A stretch of 64,000 nt of DNA from Arachnia propionica (GTDB taxonomy: Bacteria > Actinomycetota > Actinomycetes > Propionibacteriales > Propionibacteriaceae): assembly GCF_037055325.1 (NCBI RefSeq), contig NZ_CP146373.1, positions 2,046,001 to 2,110,000 on the forward strand, read 5' to 3'. A model generated the notes under the pieces. That model searched no databases. It was not told the DNA's origin and was given only the letters and a program-made list of their open reading frames with translations. Shown piece after piece: positions 51,460 through 59,704 of the stretch (position 1 is its first letter; each line of letters begins with the position of its first letter). A program made the translations under genes and the position numbers.

Positions 51460-53145
51460 ATGACCTCCCCCCACGCTCCAGAGTCGCTCCAGCCCAGCTT
51501 CGAGGATCTGGGACGCCACCTGCGCGCAACCACCTTCTGCGTCGTGGACCTGGAGACCACGGGCGCTGGCCCCGAGTCGGAGATCACCGAGATCGGAGCG
51601 GTCAAGGTGTGCGGCGGCGAACCGCTCGGCGAGTTCCAGACCCTGGTGCGCCCCTCGGGCCCCATTCCGGCAATGATCCAGGTACTCACAGGGATCACGG
51701 ACGCCATGGTGGCCGCGGCCCCCTCCCCCACGGACGTGGTCCCGGAGTTCATGCGGTTCGCCGACGGATGCGTGTTGGTTGCCCACAACGCCCCGTTCGA
51801 CGTCGGTTTCCTCAAACGTATCTGCAGGCACCTCGGCATCCGGTGGCCCAATCCCGTCGTGGTGGACACAGTGGCCCTGGCCCGGCGGGTGCTGCCCAAA
51901 GGGGAGGTGCGCAACTGCAAGCTGGGAACCCTCGCCGCCCATTTCCACGCCACCACCCGACCCGACCATCGTGCCCTGAGTGATGCGCACGCCACCGTCG
52001 ACGTGCTGCACGCCCTTCTGGAGCGAACCGGGCGACTCGGCATCGACACCGTCGAAGACCTGCGAGCGCTGCTCTCCCCCGTCTCCTCGGAGCGCCGCGC
52101 CAAGAGGGTCTGGGCCAAGCAGCTACCGGAGGCCCCGGGAATCTACTGGTTCGAGCACGAAAGCCGGGACTCAAGCGGGACTCCGCACACGGAGGTGCTC
52201 TACGTCGGCACGTCACGTAACCTGCGCAAAAGGGTCGCCTCCTACTTCTCCGCCTCGGAACAGCGCGCTCGGATCCACGAGATGGTGCAGGTGGCCACCG
52301 GAGTCAGGGGAATCGAGTGCGCCACGGACTTGGAGGCACAGGTGCGGGAGCTGCGGATGATCGCCGCCCGCTCCCCACGGTACAACCGGCGTTCCAAAAA
52401 CCAGCACCGCCTGTGGTGGCTGAAACTCACCGGCGGTTCCCTTCCCCGGCTGGTCGCCACGAGAACCCCGTCCCCGGATGATCTGTTCTGGGGGCCTTTC
52501 CCAGGCCTGACCGCTGCCCGGGAATCGTCACGTGTGTTCCGTGACACCTTCGGAATGTTGGAACGCAGACACCACCGCTCAGTGCGCGAATCGTGGGCTG
52601 TTCCGGCGCCGGAGGGATACGAAACGTCGGTGGAGCGCCTGCGCAACACCTGGCTCGGTGATGTCAGGGACTTGCTGGCCTCGGCCTCCCCCCGATTGGC
52701 AGAGCTGGTGGCGCAGGAACGTTTCGAGGAGGCCGGGGAGCTCACTGATCGCCTTCTCGCCGCCCACCAGACCTCCAGACGTTTCCACCGGGTGCGGTCC
52801 CTGGCCGGTTGCCCCGAATTGGTGGCGGCCGCCCCGGAGCACGACGAGTGGGCCGTTCACGTGATCCGCTTCGGGAAACTCGCCGGGGCAGCCCGGGCCT
52901 GCACCGCACAGGTCCCGGAGATCGCCGAGACCACCCGCGACCTGTCCGAGACGATACAAGAAGCTCCCGGCGGGCTTCCCGCCGGGAGCTTCGAGGAGGC
53001 TGAACGCATCGCGGACTGGCTGGAGTCGCCCGGGGTCAGGTTCTTGGACACCGTCGGCGACTGGGCCTGGCCCGCGCACTGTGCGCTAGATCAGGAAAGG
53101 GTCACCGAGTTGATCACCACAGGGACGGTGGGACGGTCCCGGTGA
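51460..53145 (+). CDS. DEDDh exonuclease fused to a UvrC-type GIY-YIG nuclease
   Basis: A 561-residue cytosolic DNA-processing protein. The N-terminal DnaQ-like domain (about 22-190) has [20 protein letters not shown] and [13 protein letters not shown], supplying the D-E-D-D-H residues. The GIY-YIG domain (about 225-305) shows [27 protein letters not shown] and the catalytic Glu in [14 protein letters not shown]-terminal UvrB-binding-like region (about 420-450: [21 protein letters not shown]) follows. The ATG at 51460 is chosen; the frame opens earlier at 51394. Homologues such as Rv2191 suggest nucleotide-excision repair of the Cho type; untested here. Confidence 0.92.
   Translation: MTSPHAPESLQPSFEDLGRHLRATTFCVVDLETTGAGPESEITEIGAVKVCGGEPLGEFQTLVRPSGPIPAMIQVLTGITDAMVAAAPSPTDVVPEFMRFADGCVLVAHNAPFDVGFLKRICRHLGIRWPNPVVVDTVALARRVLPKGEVRNCKLGTLAAHFHATTRPDHRALSDAHATVDVLHALLERTGRLGIDTVEDLRALLSPVSSERRAKRVWAKQLPEAPGIYWFEHESRDSSGTPHTEVLYVGTSRNLRKRVASYFSASEQRARIHEMVQVATGVRGIECATDLEAQVRELRMIAARSPRYNRRSKNQHRLWWLKLTGGSLPRLVATRTPSPDDLFWGPFPGLTAARESSRVFRDTFGMLERRHHRSVRESWAVPAPEGYETSVERLRNTWLGDVRDLLASASPRLAELVAQERFEEAGELTDRLLAAHQTSRRFHRVRSLAGCPELVAAAPEHDEWAVHVIRFGKLAGAARACTAQVPEIAETTRDLSETIQEAPGGLPAGSFEEAERIADWLESPGVRFLDTVGDWAWPAHCALDQERVTELITTGTVGRSR
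52960..52992 (-). terminator. Perfect 15-bp hairpin inside the exonuclease 3' end; probable ppiA terminator
   Basis: gaagctcccggcggg and its exact complement flank a 3-nt loop. Read on the minus strand the stem is followed by ttgtat, so it would terminate transcripts leaving ppiA, whose stop is about 100 nt upstream on that strand. It lies wholly within the coding sequence of the convergent exonuclease gene (residues 501-511). Confidence 0.65.
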
Positions 53146-53600
53146 TCGGTTTCCGTGGTGGCGATGGCATCCACGACGGCCTGGCTGGCAGGGTCCTTGA
53201 CCTCGCCGAAGATGGTGTGGCGGCGGTTGAGGTGAGGGGTGGGAGCCACCGTGATGAAAAACTGCGAACCGTTGGTGCCGGGCCCGGCGTTGGCCATGGC
53301 CAGCAGGTAAGGGCGGTTGAAGGAAAGTTCTGGGTGGAATTCGTCGGCGAAACGGTACCCGGGCCCGCCAGTTCCGGTGCCCAGCGGACAACCGCCCTGG
53401 ATCATGAACCCGTTGATGACGCGATGGAAGCCGAGACCGTCATAGAACTTTCCAGTCTTGCTCTCGCCCGTGGTGGGGTCGCGGTATTCCTTGGTCCCAC
53501 CCGCGAGTCCAACGAAGTTCGCCACCGTGGTGGGGGCCGCGTCATCGAAGAGCTCAATGACGATGTCTCCCTTGGTGGTGTGGAGAGTAGCAGTGCTCAT
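53091..53600 (-). CDS. ppiA: Cyclophilin-type peptidyl-prolyl cis-trans isomerase
   Basis: A 169-residue cytosolic PPIase that accelerates prolyl isomerisation. Catalytic features: [21 protein letters not shown] (about 50-70, Arg in FHRV) and [35 protein letters not shown] (about 99-133). No signal peptide. Its last 55 bp overlap the 3' end of the convergent exonuclease gene. Confidence 0.95.
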   Translation of the reverse strand: MSTATLHTTKGDIVIELFDDAAPTTVANFVGLAGGTKEYRDPTTGESKTGKFYDGLGFHRVINGFMIQGGCPLGTGTGGPGYRFADEFHPELSFNRPYLLAMANAGPGTNGSQFFITVAPTPHLNRRHTIFGEVKDPASQAVVDAIATTETDHRDRPTVPVVINSVTLS

Positions 53601-53760
53601 GGACCCAAACCTACAGGTGACGACCTCGCAGCGTCGGAGCGCATTCTGACGTGTCGTGTCACCAGAGCCGGAGCGTTCTTCCAGATTTCACCATCCCCTG
53701 CGCTCGGAACCAGGTAGCGTTGGATGTGCTCGACCACGAGCCAATCATTGGAGGAATGCA

Positions 53761-54516
53761 GTGAAGAAGTCACGACTGACCAAGGCCGCCGCGGAATCCG
53801 CCGCCGCCGCAACAGAAGCTGGCCGCACCATTTGGGAAGACGCCACTGAGAAGGCCGCCGCGATCCTGCTGGAAGCCCAGCGCAGAGCCGCTCCTTTCGC
53901 ACGCGAGGCGGGGAAACGCACGGCAGATTTCGCCTCGAAACGCCTCGACACCTGGGAACCACACATCCGTGGCGCACTCGATCGGGTTCCCCCGGCCGTC
54001 GATGCGGCTCACAACAAGGTCACAGCCACGTTGCTACCCAACCTGCAGCAGGCCCTGCACAAGGCTGCTGGTCACAAGCCCGCACCGGTGAAGAAGAAGC
54101 GCAAGGGCGGCAAGTTCAAGAAGTTCGCGAAATTCGTGTTCATCGGTTCCCTCGTCGCAGGCGCCGTTGCAGCCGTGAGGCACTTCCTGACGCCCAAGGA
54201 CGACGGCTGGACCGCTCATGAGCCGTCACGCGCCTACGTCAACAACAACGACACCTTCGCCACTGCAGCGAAGTTCAACGAGCCAGCCGCGCCCACCCCC
54301 CAAGCCGCGCCCGCTCCGGAGGCTCCGAAGGAGAGCTTCGGCAAGGGATCCTACGTGGGCCCCAACCCGCCGGAGGGCTACATTTTCAAGGGCAACGAAC
54401 GTTCGAAGAAGTACCACGTTCCCGGCACCCGCGGCTACGAGCTGACAATCGCCGAGGTCTGGTTCAACTCGGAGGAGGCCGCTGAGGCGGCCGGGTTCAC
54501 AAAGGCACAACGCTGA
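53761..54516 (+). CDS. Membrane-anchored sunset-domain protein
   Basis: A 251-residue protein from the GTG at 53761, with ggagg 8 nt upstream. It has an Ala/Glu-rich amphipathic N-terminus (about 1-100), a lysine-rich patch ([16 protein letters not shown]) and one membrane helix (about 126-142, [15 protein letters not shown]). A Pro/Ala linker leads to a C-terminal sunset-like domain: [20 protein letters not shown], then [18 protein letters not shown]. The domain is common at the ends of secreted or membrane actinobacterial proteins; function unknown. The next gene begins at or just after its stop. Confidence 0.82.
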   Translation: MKKSRLTKAAAESAAAATEAGRTIWEDATEKAAAILLEAQRRAAPFAREAGKRTADFASKRLDTWEPHIRGALDRVPPAVDAAHNKVTATLLPNLQQALHKAAGHKPAPVKKKRKGGKFKKFAKFVFIGSLVAGAVAAVRHFLTPKDDGWTAHEPSRAYVNNNDTFATAAKFNEPAAPTPQAAPAPEAPKESFGKGSYVGPNPPEGYIFKGNERSKKYHVPGTRGYELTIAEVWFNSEEAAEAAGFTKAQR

Positions 54517-54578
54517 CCCTGCCCCTGCTCCTACTGGCCTGCGCCAGCGCATCAGCAGCCGCGGCCCACCTCATCTGG

Positions 54579-55160
54579 GTGGTGCCGCGGCTGCCTCGTG
54601 TTGCGCTCGACCCGGACGATCCCCCGCCCGACTACCGATCCTTGGCAAGACCTCGGGAAGCCATCACTCTAGGTCTGGTGGTTCTCGGGTGTACCTGTGC
54701 CCTCTGGCGAGTACCCGTCGCGCAGCTGCCGTTGTGGTTCGGTCATCTCGGCGCGGGTGGAGCGCTGGTATGGGTTGATTTCAAAACCACATGGCTGCCG
54801 AAACGCCTGCACTGGATCGCCACCGCCCAAGTTGCGGCGGGCTTGGCGGTGGTCTCCTTCCGGTCCCCGGACGTGCTCGCGCCAGCCTTGGTAGGGGCGT
54901 GTGCGACTTCGGGCCTGTTGTGGTTGGTGTGGCGATTCTCCCGCAGCTTCGGTTTCGGTGATGTCAGGCTCGGTTTGCTGGTGGGTGCGGTGTCCGGGTC
55001 GATGGGGCTCCAAGGATGGACAACAGCGTTGCTGGCGGGAGCCCTCATCGGGGCGGTCTGGGCAATCGTCCACATGCTGCGAGGGCGGACCTCAGAGCCA
55101 TTTCCCTACGGCCCGGCACTGTGGCTGGGCCCCATCGCTGCCGCATTGACGGGCGGCTGA
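54579..55160 (+). CDS. Prepilin peptidase-like (A24) membrane protein; true start unclear
   Basis: Aspartic peptidase of the type IV prepilin/FlaK family. The two catalytic Asp positions are visible: VWVDFKTTWLPKRL (Asp about 63) and the GFGDVRLG motif (Asp about 124). From the first GTG (54579) it is 193 residues, but the in-frame codons before it encode an extra hydrophobic stretch (LPLLLLACASASAAAAHLIW) with no ATG, GTG or TTG. The frame could begin at the CTG at 54513, overlapping the previous stop as CTGA. Prepilin genes are not in the window. Its 3' end overlaps trpD by 69 bp (convergent). Confidence 0.78.
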   Translation: MVPRLPRVALDPDDPPPDYRSLARPREAITLGLVVLGCTCALWRVPVAQLPLWFGHLGAGGALVWVDFKTTWLPKRLHWIATAQVAAGLAVVSFRSPDVLAPALVGACATSGLLWLVWRFSRSFGFGDVRLGLLVGAVSGSMGLQGWTTALLAGALIGAVWAIVHMLRGRTSEPFPYGPALWLGPIAAALTGG

Positions 55161-56198
55161 GTCCCAGGCCCCGGTGGCCTCGATCCAGGCATCGAGTTTC
55201 TGCTGGGCGCTGCCATCGTCCAGGGCCCGATTGGCATCGGACAAGGTCGTCGCCAGTTGCTCAGCGAGCGGCACCACGGAACTGACCCCGCGGTAGGCAA
55301 GAAGAGCGGCCGCCGCGTTCAGGACCACGATGTCGCGGACCGGACCGGTCCTGCCCGCCACTAGATCCCGCACCACCTGGGCGTTGTGCCGCGCGTCCCT
55401 TCCCGTGAGGTCCGAGGGGGCTGCGGGCGGCAGCCCGAGTTCCGCCGGATCCAGGGTGGTGCGGTGCACCCGTCCGTCAGCCAGCAGCCACACGTCCGAG
55501 GGGGATGTGGTGGTCAGTTCATCGAGCCCGTCGAAACCCCGGAAAACCAGGCCTCGTACTCCACGTCCCGCCAGCACCCGTGCCACGACGGGAGCGATGT
55601 CGTCGTTGGCCACCCCCAATGCCATCGCCTGGGGACGGGCTGGATTGGACAGGGGCCCGAGGAAATTGAACGTGGTCTGAATGGCCAGTTGCTTCCGCAC
55701 TCCCGCGACGTGCTTCATCGCGGGATGGTGAAGCTGCGCGAACAAGAAGGTAATACCCACCTCCGCCAGGACAGCGGCATGCTTTGTCGGTTCCAGCATG
55801 ATGTTCACGCCGAGCGCCTCCAAGGTGTCGGCGGTGCCGGCCTGCGAAGATGCCGCCCGTGAACCGTGCTTGACCACCTTCGCGCCAGCCGCTGCCGCCA
55901 CCAGCGCTGCCATGGTGGAGATGTTGACTGTGTTGGCCCGGTCGCCTCCCGTGCCCACGACGTCCACGGCCTCACGATCGAGGGTAACCTGCACCGCGTT
56001 GTCGAGCATCGCGGAGCTGAGGCCCTCAAGCTCCTCAGCCGTCTCACCCTTCGCCCGAAGCGCCACCAGCAGCGCAGCAAGCTGCACATCGCTGGCACGG
56101 CCCGAGAGAATCTCGTTGAGCGCCCACTGCGCAGCCTCGGTCTCCAGGCCCTCCCTGCGCACCAGGCCGGTCAGGATATCCGGCCAGGTATAGGTCAT
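55092..56198 (-). CDS. trpD: Anthranilate phosphoribosyltransferase TrpD
   Basis: Transfers phosphoribose from PRPP to anthranilate in tryptophan synthesis. The 368-residue product has the PRPP/magnesium loop VGTGGDRANTVNIST (about 81-95), KHGSRAASSQAGTADTLEALG (about 107-127) and a glycosyltransferase family 3 helical N-domain. The C-terminal 20 or so residues, which lie in the overlap with the convergent prepilin-peptidase gene, are not conserved in type (GSDGAQPQCRAVGKWL). The start overlaps the upstream pseudo-receiver stop (ATGA). Confidence 0.95.
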   Translation of the reverse strand: MTYTWPDILTGLVRREGLETEAAQWALNEILSGRASDVQLAALLVALRAKGETAEELEGLSSAMLDNAVQVTLDREAVDVVGTGGDRANTVNISTMAALVAAAAGAKVVKHGSRAASSQAGTADTLEALGVNIMLEPTKHAAVLAEVGITFLFAQLHHPAMKHVAGVRKQLAIQTTFNFLGPLSNPARPQAMALGVANDDIAPVVARVLAGRGVRGLVFRGFDGLDELTTTSPSDVWLLADGRVHRTTLDPAELGLPPAAPSDLTGRDARHNAQVVRDLVAGRTGPVRDIVVLNAAAALLAYRGVSSVVPLAEQLATTLSDANRALDDGSAQQKLDAWIEATGAWDSAARQCGSDGAQPQCRAVGKWL

Positions 56199-56593
56199 GC
56201 CACTTTCTCCCTCAGCAGCTCGGCCACCTGGGCAGGCAACCTAACCGGATCGATCGGGTAGGCGGAGATCGCCTCGGCACGCGACCACGTTCCAAGCCAT
56301 GCGTCGGCCACGCGGGCCACCAGCAGCAGCACCGGTGGGCACGGGTCATATTCCTCCTTGACCTGATGCGCCAGGCCGATACCACCCTCGGGCTGGGCCT
56401 CACCGTCCAGGATGAGGAGAGCGCAACCAGGATCCGCATCCAAGCGTTTCAGCAAGGCCTGCCCAGTAGCCACCTCCTCCACATCGATGGGAGGCAGATC
56501 GGAGGCCACCTTGCGTCCGAGGGCGAACCGCACCTGCTCCCGCACCGTGCGGTCACTGGAAAACAGCAGCACCTTGAGGGTTTCGTCGCTCAT
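56195..56593 (-). CDS. Receiver-like protein lacking canonical switch residues
   Basis: A 132-residue protein with a CheY-like outline: KVLLFSSDRTVREQVRFALG (strand 1/helix 1, about 7-26), LLILDGEAQPEGGIGLA (Asp about 63) and ISAYPIDPVRLPAQVAELL at the end. The acidic pair after strand 1 is reduced to SSD, and the invariant Lys of the fifth strand (usually KP) is absent (YPIDP), so normal phosphotransfer is unlikely. Cotranscribed with trpD (4-nt overlap). Function unknown; similar small proteins occur near trpD in other actinobacteria. Confidence 0.72.
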   Translation of the reverse strand: MSDETLKVLLFSSDRTVREQVRFALGRKVASDLPPIDVEEVATGQALLKRLDADPGCALLILDGEAQPEGGIGLAHQVKEEYDPCPPVLLLVARVADAWLGTWSRAEAISAYPIDPVRLPAQVAELLREKVA

Positions 56594-56676
56594 AGTCTCT
56601 CCTTAGCCACGTGTGACTTCGCAATATCGTAGCCCTCCCGTGATGCCCGTGGGTGGGCGAGTCGTAGGCTTCACGT

Positions 56677-58134
56677 GTGCGTTTCCTGAATGAGAGGCCC
56701 ACCACGGACCTCACCTATTCCGACGTGTTCATGGTGCCAAACCGCTCCGACGTCACATCCCGGCTGGACGTTGACCTGACCTCCACCGACGGACTGGCAA
56801 CGCCGCTGCCTCTGGTGGCGGCGAACATGACGGCGGTCTCGGGCAGGCGCATGGCCGAGACCATGGCCCGCCGCGGCGGCCTCGCGATTTTTCCCCAGGA
56901 CATACCAGTGGAGGTGGTGGCACGTTCCATCACGAAGGTGAAGCAATCCCACCCCATCTTCGACACCGCAGTGACGGTCTCCCCCGACACCACTGTCGGG
57001 GAGACCATCGGCCTGATGGCCAAACGGTCGCATGGTGTTGCCGTGGTGGTGGAGTCCGGTCGGGTCGCGGGGCTGGTTCACCCACAGGATGCGGCAGCTG
57101 CCGACCGTTTCGCCCAGGCCCGTGACGTGATGACCAACGACATCATCGCCGTCTCGCCGGACACAGCGCCGAAACAGGTCTTCGACTCCCTCACGGAGCG
57201 CCACCAGAAGGTGGCCCTGGCCGTAGACCCGGAGGGGCTGCTGGTGGGAATCATGACCAGCAGGGGGGCACTGCGCTCAGCTCTCTACACCCCCGCGCTC
57301 GACGAGCAGGGGCGACTGCGCGCGGGGGTCGCGATCGGAGTCAACGGAAACGTGATCGCCAAGGTACGGGCGGTGTTGGAGGCGCAGGCCGATGTGCTGG
57401 TGGTCGATACCGCCCACGGCCACCAGGAGAAGATGATCTCCGCACTGGACATGGCGCGCAGGGAACGTGACCGGTTTGCCGAACACACCGGGCGGCGGGT
57501 GCCGATCGTCGCGGGAAACGTCGTGACCACCGACGGAGTGCGTGACCTTGCCGACGCCGGGGCGGACATCATCAAGGTGGGCGTCGGGCCAGGTGCGATG
57601 TGTACCACGCGCATGCAGACCGGTGTCGGCAGGCCACAATTCTCAGCTGTCCTCGAATGTTCGGAACAGGCCCGCCGCAGCGGTTGTGCGGTGTGGGCCG
57701 ACGGCGGGGTGAGGCATCCCCGCGACGTCGCACTGGCGCTGGCCGCAGGAGCTGGTTCCGTGATGATCGGTTCCTGGTTCGCGGGCACCCACGAATCGAC
57801 CGGTGATCAGCTGTTCGATCACGAGGGCCGGGCCTACAAAGAGAGTTTCGGAATGGCATCAGCCCGTGCAGTCAGGCAGCGCACGCGGGAGCAGTCAGCC
57901 TTCGACCGGGCCCGCGCCGCCCTGTTCGAGGAGGGTATCTCGTCGTCGCGGATGTACCTGGATCCGCAGCGCCCCGGGGTCGAGGACCTGCTTGATTGGA
58001 TCACTTCCGGGGTGCGCAGCTCAGCAACCTATGCGGGTGCCCGCACGCTCATGGAATTCGCTGACCGTGCCGTAGTCGGGGTGCAGTCCAGGTCCGGCTT
58101 TGAGGAGGGGCGCCCGATCACTACGAGCTGGTGA
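56677..58134 (+). CDS. guaB1: GMP reductase GuaB1 (IMPDH-family with CBS domains)
   Basis: A 485-residue purine-salvage enzyme. Actinobacteria carry this IMPDH paralogue, and the mycobacterial member is a GMP reductase. The TIM barrel is interrupted by two CBS motifs (about 93-205), the likely nucleotide sensor. The catalytic Cys is in GVGPGAMCTTRMQTGVGRPQ (about 304-323), where the CTTR form is typical of GMP reductases rather than the IMPDH CxTR with its longer flap. DADGGVR-type loop is WADGGVRHPRDVALAL. GTG start. Divergent from the pseudo-receiver/trpD pair. Confidence 0.9.
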   Translation: MRFLNERPTTDLTYSDVFMVPNRSDVTSRLDVDLTSTDGLATPLPLVAANMTAVSGRRMAETMARRGGLAIFPQDIPVEVVARSITKVKQSHPIFDTAVTVSPDTTVGETIGLMAKRSHGVAVVVESGRVAGLVHPQDAAAADRFAQARDVMTNDIIAVSPDTAPKQVFDSLTERHQKVALAVDPEGLLVGIMTSRGALRSALYTPALDEQGRLRAGVAIGVNGNVIAKVRAVLEAQADVLVVDTAHGHQEKMISALDMARRERDRFAEHTGRRVPIVAGNVVTTDGVRDLADAGADIIKVGVGPGAMCTTRMQTGVGRPQFSAVLECSEQARRSGCAVWADGGVRHPRDVALALAAGAGSVMIGSWFAGTHESTGDQLFDHEGRAYKESFGMASARAVRQRTREQSAFDRARAALFEEGISSSRMYLDPQRPGVEDLLDWITSGVRSSATYAGARTLMEFADRAVVGVQSRSGFEEGRPITTSW

Positions 58135-58156
58135 CCGGGCACCACCCCTGGGGTAT

Positions 58157-58504
58157 TCAGTGGAAGGAATCTCCACAGGCGCAGGCACCTGTGGCGTTTG
58201 GGTTGTCGATCGTGAAGCCCTGCTTCTCGATCGTGTCAACGAAGTCGATGGAGGCCCCGCCGAGGTAAGGGGCGCTCATCTTGTCGGTGACGACCTTCAC
58301 GTCGCCGTACTCGGTGGCGATGTCTCCATCGAGTTCGCGGTCATCGAAATACAGCTGGTAACGCAGCCCGGAACAACCACCTGGTTGCACCGCGATGCGC
58401 AGGCTCAGGTCAGTGCGGCCCTCGGCCTCCAGCAGGGAACGCACCTTGGAGACGGCGACGTCGGTCAGCACGACGCCCTGGGGAACAGTCTGGGTTTCAC
58501 TCAC
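58157..58504 (-). CDS. erpA: Iron-sulfur cluster insertion protein ErpA
   Basis: A-type Fe-S carrier of 115 residues from the GTG at 58504. The three ligand cysteines are Cys in QPGGCSGLRYQL and the C-terminal pair ACACGDSF. It delivers clusters to apo-proteins. The frame is open to 58597, but the extra residues are not family-like. It is convergent with guaB1 and 28 nt downstream of the glycerate kinase gene on the same strand. Confidence 0.95.
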   Translation of the reverse strand: MSETQTVPQGVVLTDVAVSKVRSLLEAEGRTDLSLRIAVQPGGCSGLRYQLYFDDRELDGDIATEYGDVKVVTDKMSAPYLGGASIDFVDTIEKQGFTIDNPNATGACACGDSFH

Positions 58505-58532
58505 AGACCTGAGTCTACTTCTCTTCGCGACC

Positions 58533-59384
58533 TCACCAAGTCCAGGTGACGGCCACCCGCCGCGCCATGGCCCCCAACTGCTCAGTGGTGATGTCAATTT
58601 GCGCCACTCCCGGCGGGGCCACGGCGTGCGCCTCCTCGATTCCGGCCAGACGCAGTTCCCGGGGGGAGATGAAGTTCCGACCGGCCACCACGACCACCGG
58701 CCTCAGCGCCTCGACTGCCAGGCGCGTCAGTTCAACCACAACGTCCCCGCCGCGATGGTGAAAGTCCAGCTCACCAGCTCCCGTCACGATCACATCAGCC
58801 TTGGCGGCCAAGGTCTGCATCCGATAGCCGTCGACACAGAGCCTGATGCCCGAGACCACCCGAGCCCCACAACCCAGCGCCCACGCGCCCAGCCCACAGA
58901 GCGCTCCCGCGGGCGCCTCATCGACGACTTTGAGTCGCTCCAGCCACGCGGTGGCGCGTGAATCCTCTGCGAGCGTCGCCGCGATGTCAGCCCCGGTTTC
59001 CCTGCCTCGTTCTGCCAATGATCCCGTCAGCCCCGTCAGGGTACGTCCCGCTTCTCGGTGCGGCACCACCACGGTGGTTCCCGCATGAACGGGTGATACC
59101 GGCAACGCCAGTAGCTCCTCCAGCCCGGGAGCGGGGACGGCGGTGACGTCCAGGTAATCGGCCCCCTCGGCCAGCAGGTCACACGCTTGGGACAGGGTGT
59201 GAGCAGTCAATACGTGTGCGTCCGGAGAGAAACACCTCACGATCTCGGCAAACCCTTCCCCTCCCGCACTCACGGGCGCAACGGCAACCTGCGCCCCCCT
59301 CGCCGCGAATGCCTGCGCGACGGCATCGGACGTCTCGACCGCGTCGAGACGTCCGATGCCGTCGCAGGAAACCAGAACCCTCAC
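58533..59384 (-). CDS. Divergent glycerate kinase-family protein
   Basis: A 283-residue protein, about 100 shorter than usual type 1 glycerate kinases (about 380). Recognisable parts: APAGALCGLGAWALGCGARVVSG (about 155-177) and VIVTGAGELDFHHRGGDVV (about 195-213), which replaces the usual TGEGRxDxQTxxGK. The N-terminus should read like PDKFKGSLTA but is CDGIGRLDAVETSDAV, encoded by a perfect 23-bp inverted repeat. With altered nucleotide- and substrate-loop residues, activity is doubtful. It overlaps the pspAA stop (ATGA), so it is the third gene of the pspA operon. Confidence 0.75.
   Translation of the reverse strand: MRVLVSCDGIGRLDAVETSDAVAQAFAARGAQVAVAPVSAGGEGFAEIVRCFSPDAHVLTAHTLSQACDLLAEGADYLDVTAVPAPGLEELLALPVSPVHAGTTVVVPHREAGRTLTGLTGSLAERGRETGADIAATLAEDSRATAWLERLKVVDEAPAGALCGLGAWALGCGARVVSGIRLCVDGYRMQTLAAKADVIVTGAGELDFHHRGGDVVVELTRLAVEALRPVVVVAGRNFISPRELRLAGIEEAHAVAPPGVAQIDITTEQLGAMARRVAVTWTW
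59317..59365. repeat. Perfect 23-bp inverted repeat with 3-nt loop
   Basis: Arms 59317-59339 and 59343-59365 are exact reverse complements around cgc. In mRNA read from the minus strand it forms a very stable hairpin covering about codons 7-22 of the glycerate kinase-like gene, just after the pspAA stop. No U-tract follows. Confidence 0.9.
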
Positions 59385-59704
59385 TCGTTCTGGATGGATT
59401 CGAGATCCACCTCCGTGTCCGGAACGAGACCGTAATACTCCGAGGTGCTTTCGAGCAGTTTCTTCACCTCGTCGAGTGTGGCATCCACGTCAGGCAACAC
59501 GAGATCAGACTCGACGATCAGGTCGTCGGGAACCTCCTGGCCGTTGCTCCGGACAGCATCGACGAGACGCTGCAGTTCTTTTCGAAGCTGTTCCCGGTCA
59601 CCTTCCGCGACCGCTTTCTCGACCGCCTCGTCGATGTCGTTGAGTTCGAGAAGCTGCTCGGGTTCCATGGTCCACTGCCCGAGCCCCAAGATACGAACAA
59701 TCAT
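59381..59704 (-). CDS. PspA-associated protein PspAA
   Basis: A 107-residue acidic protein beginning MIVRILGLGQWTMEPEQLLELNDIDEAVEKAV, the form of the PspAA family encoded next to pspA in actinobacteria. It is predicted to be an alpha/beta N-terminal domain followed by helices rich in Glu and Asp. It overlaps pspA by 4 nt. Presumed to act with PspA in the envelope stress response; the biochemical role is not established. Confidence 0.85.
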   Translation of the reverse strand: MIVRILGLGQWTMEPEQLLELNDIDEAVEKAVAEGDREQLRKELQRLVDAVRSNGQEVPDDLIVESDLVLPDVDATLDEVKKLLESTSEYYGLVPDTEVDLESIQNE

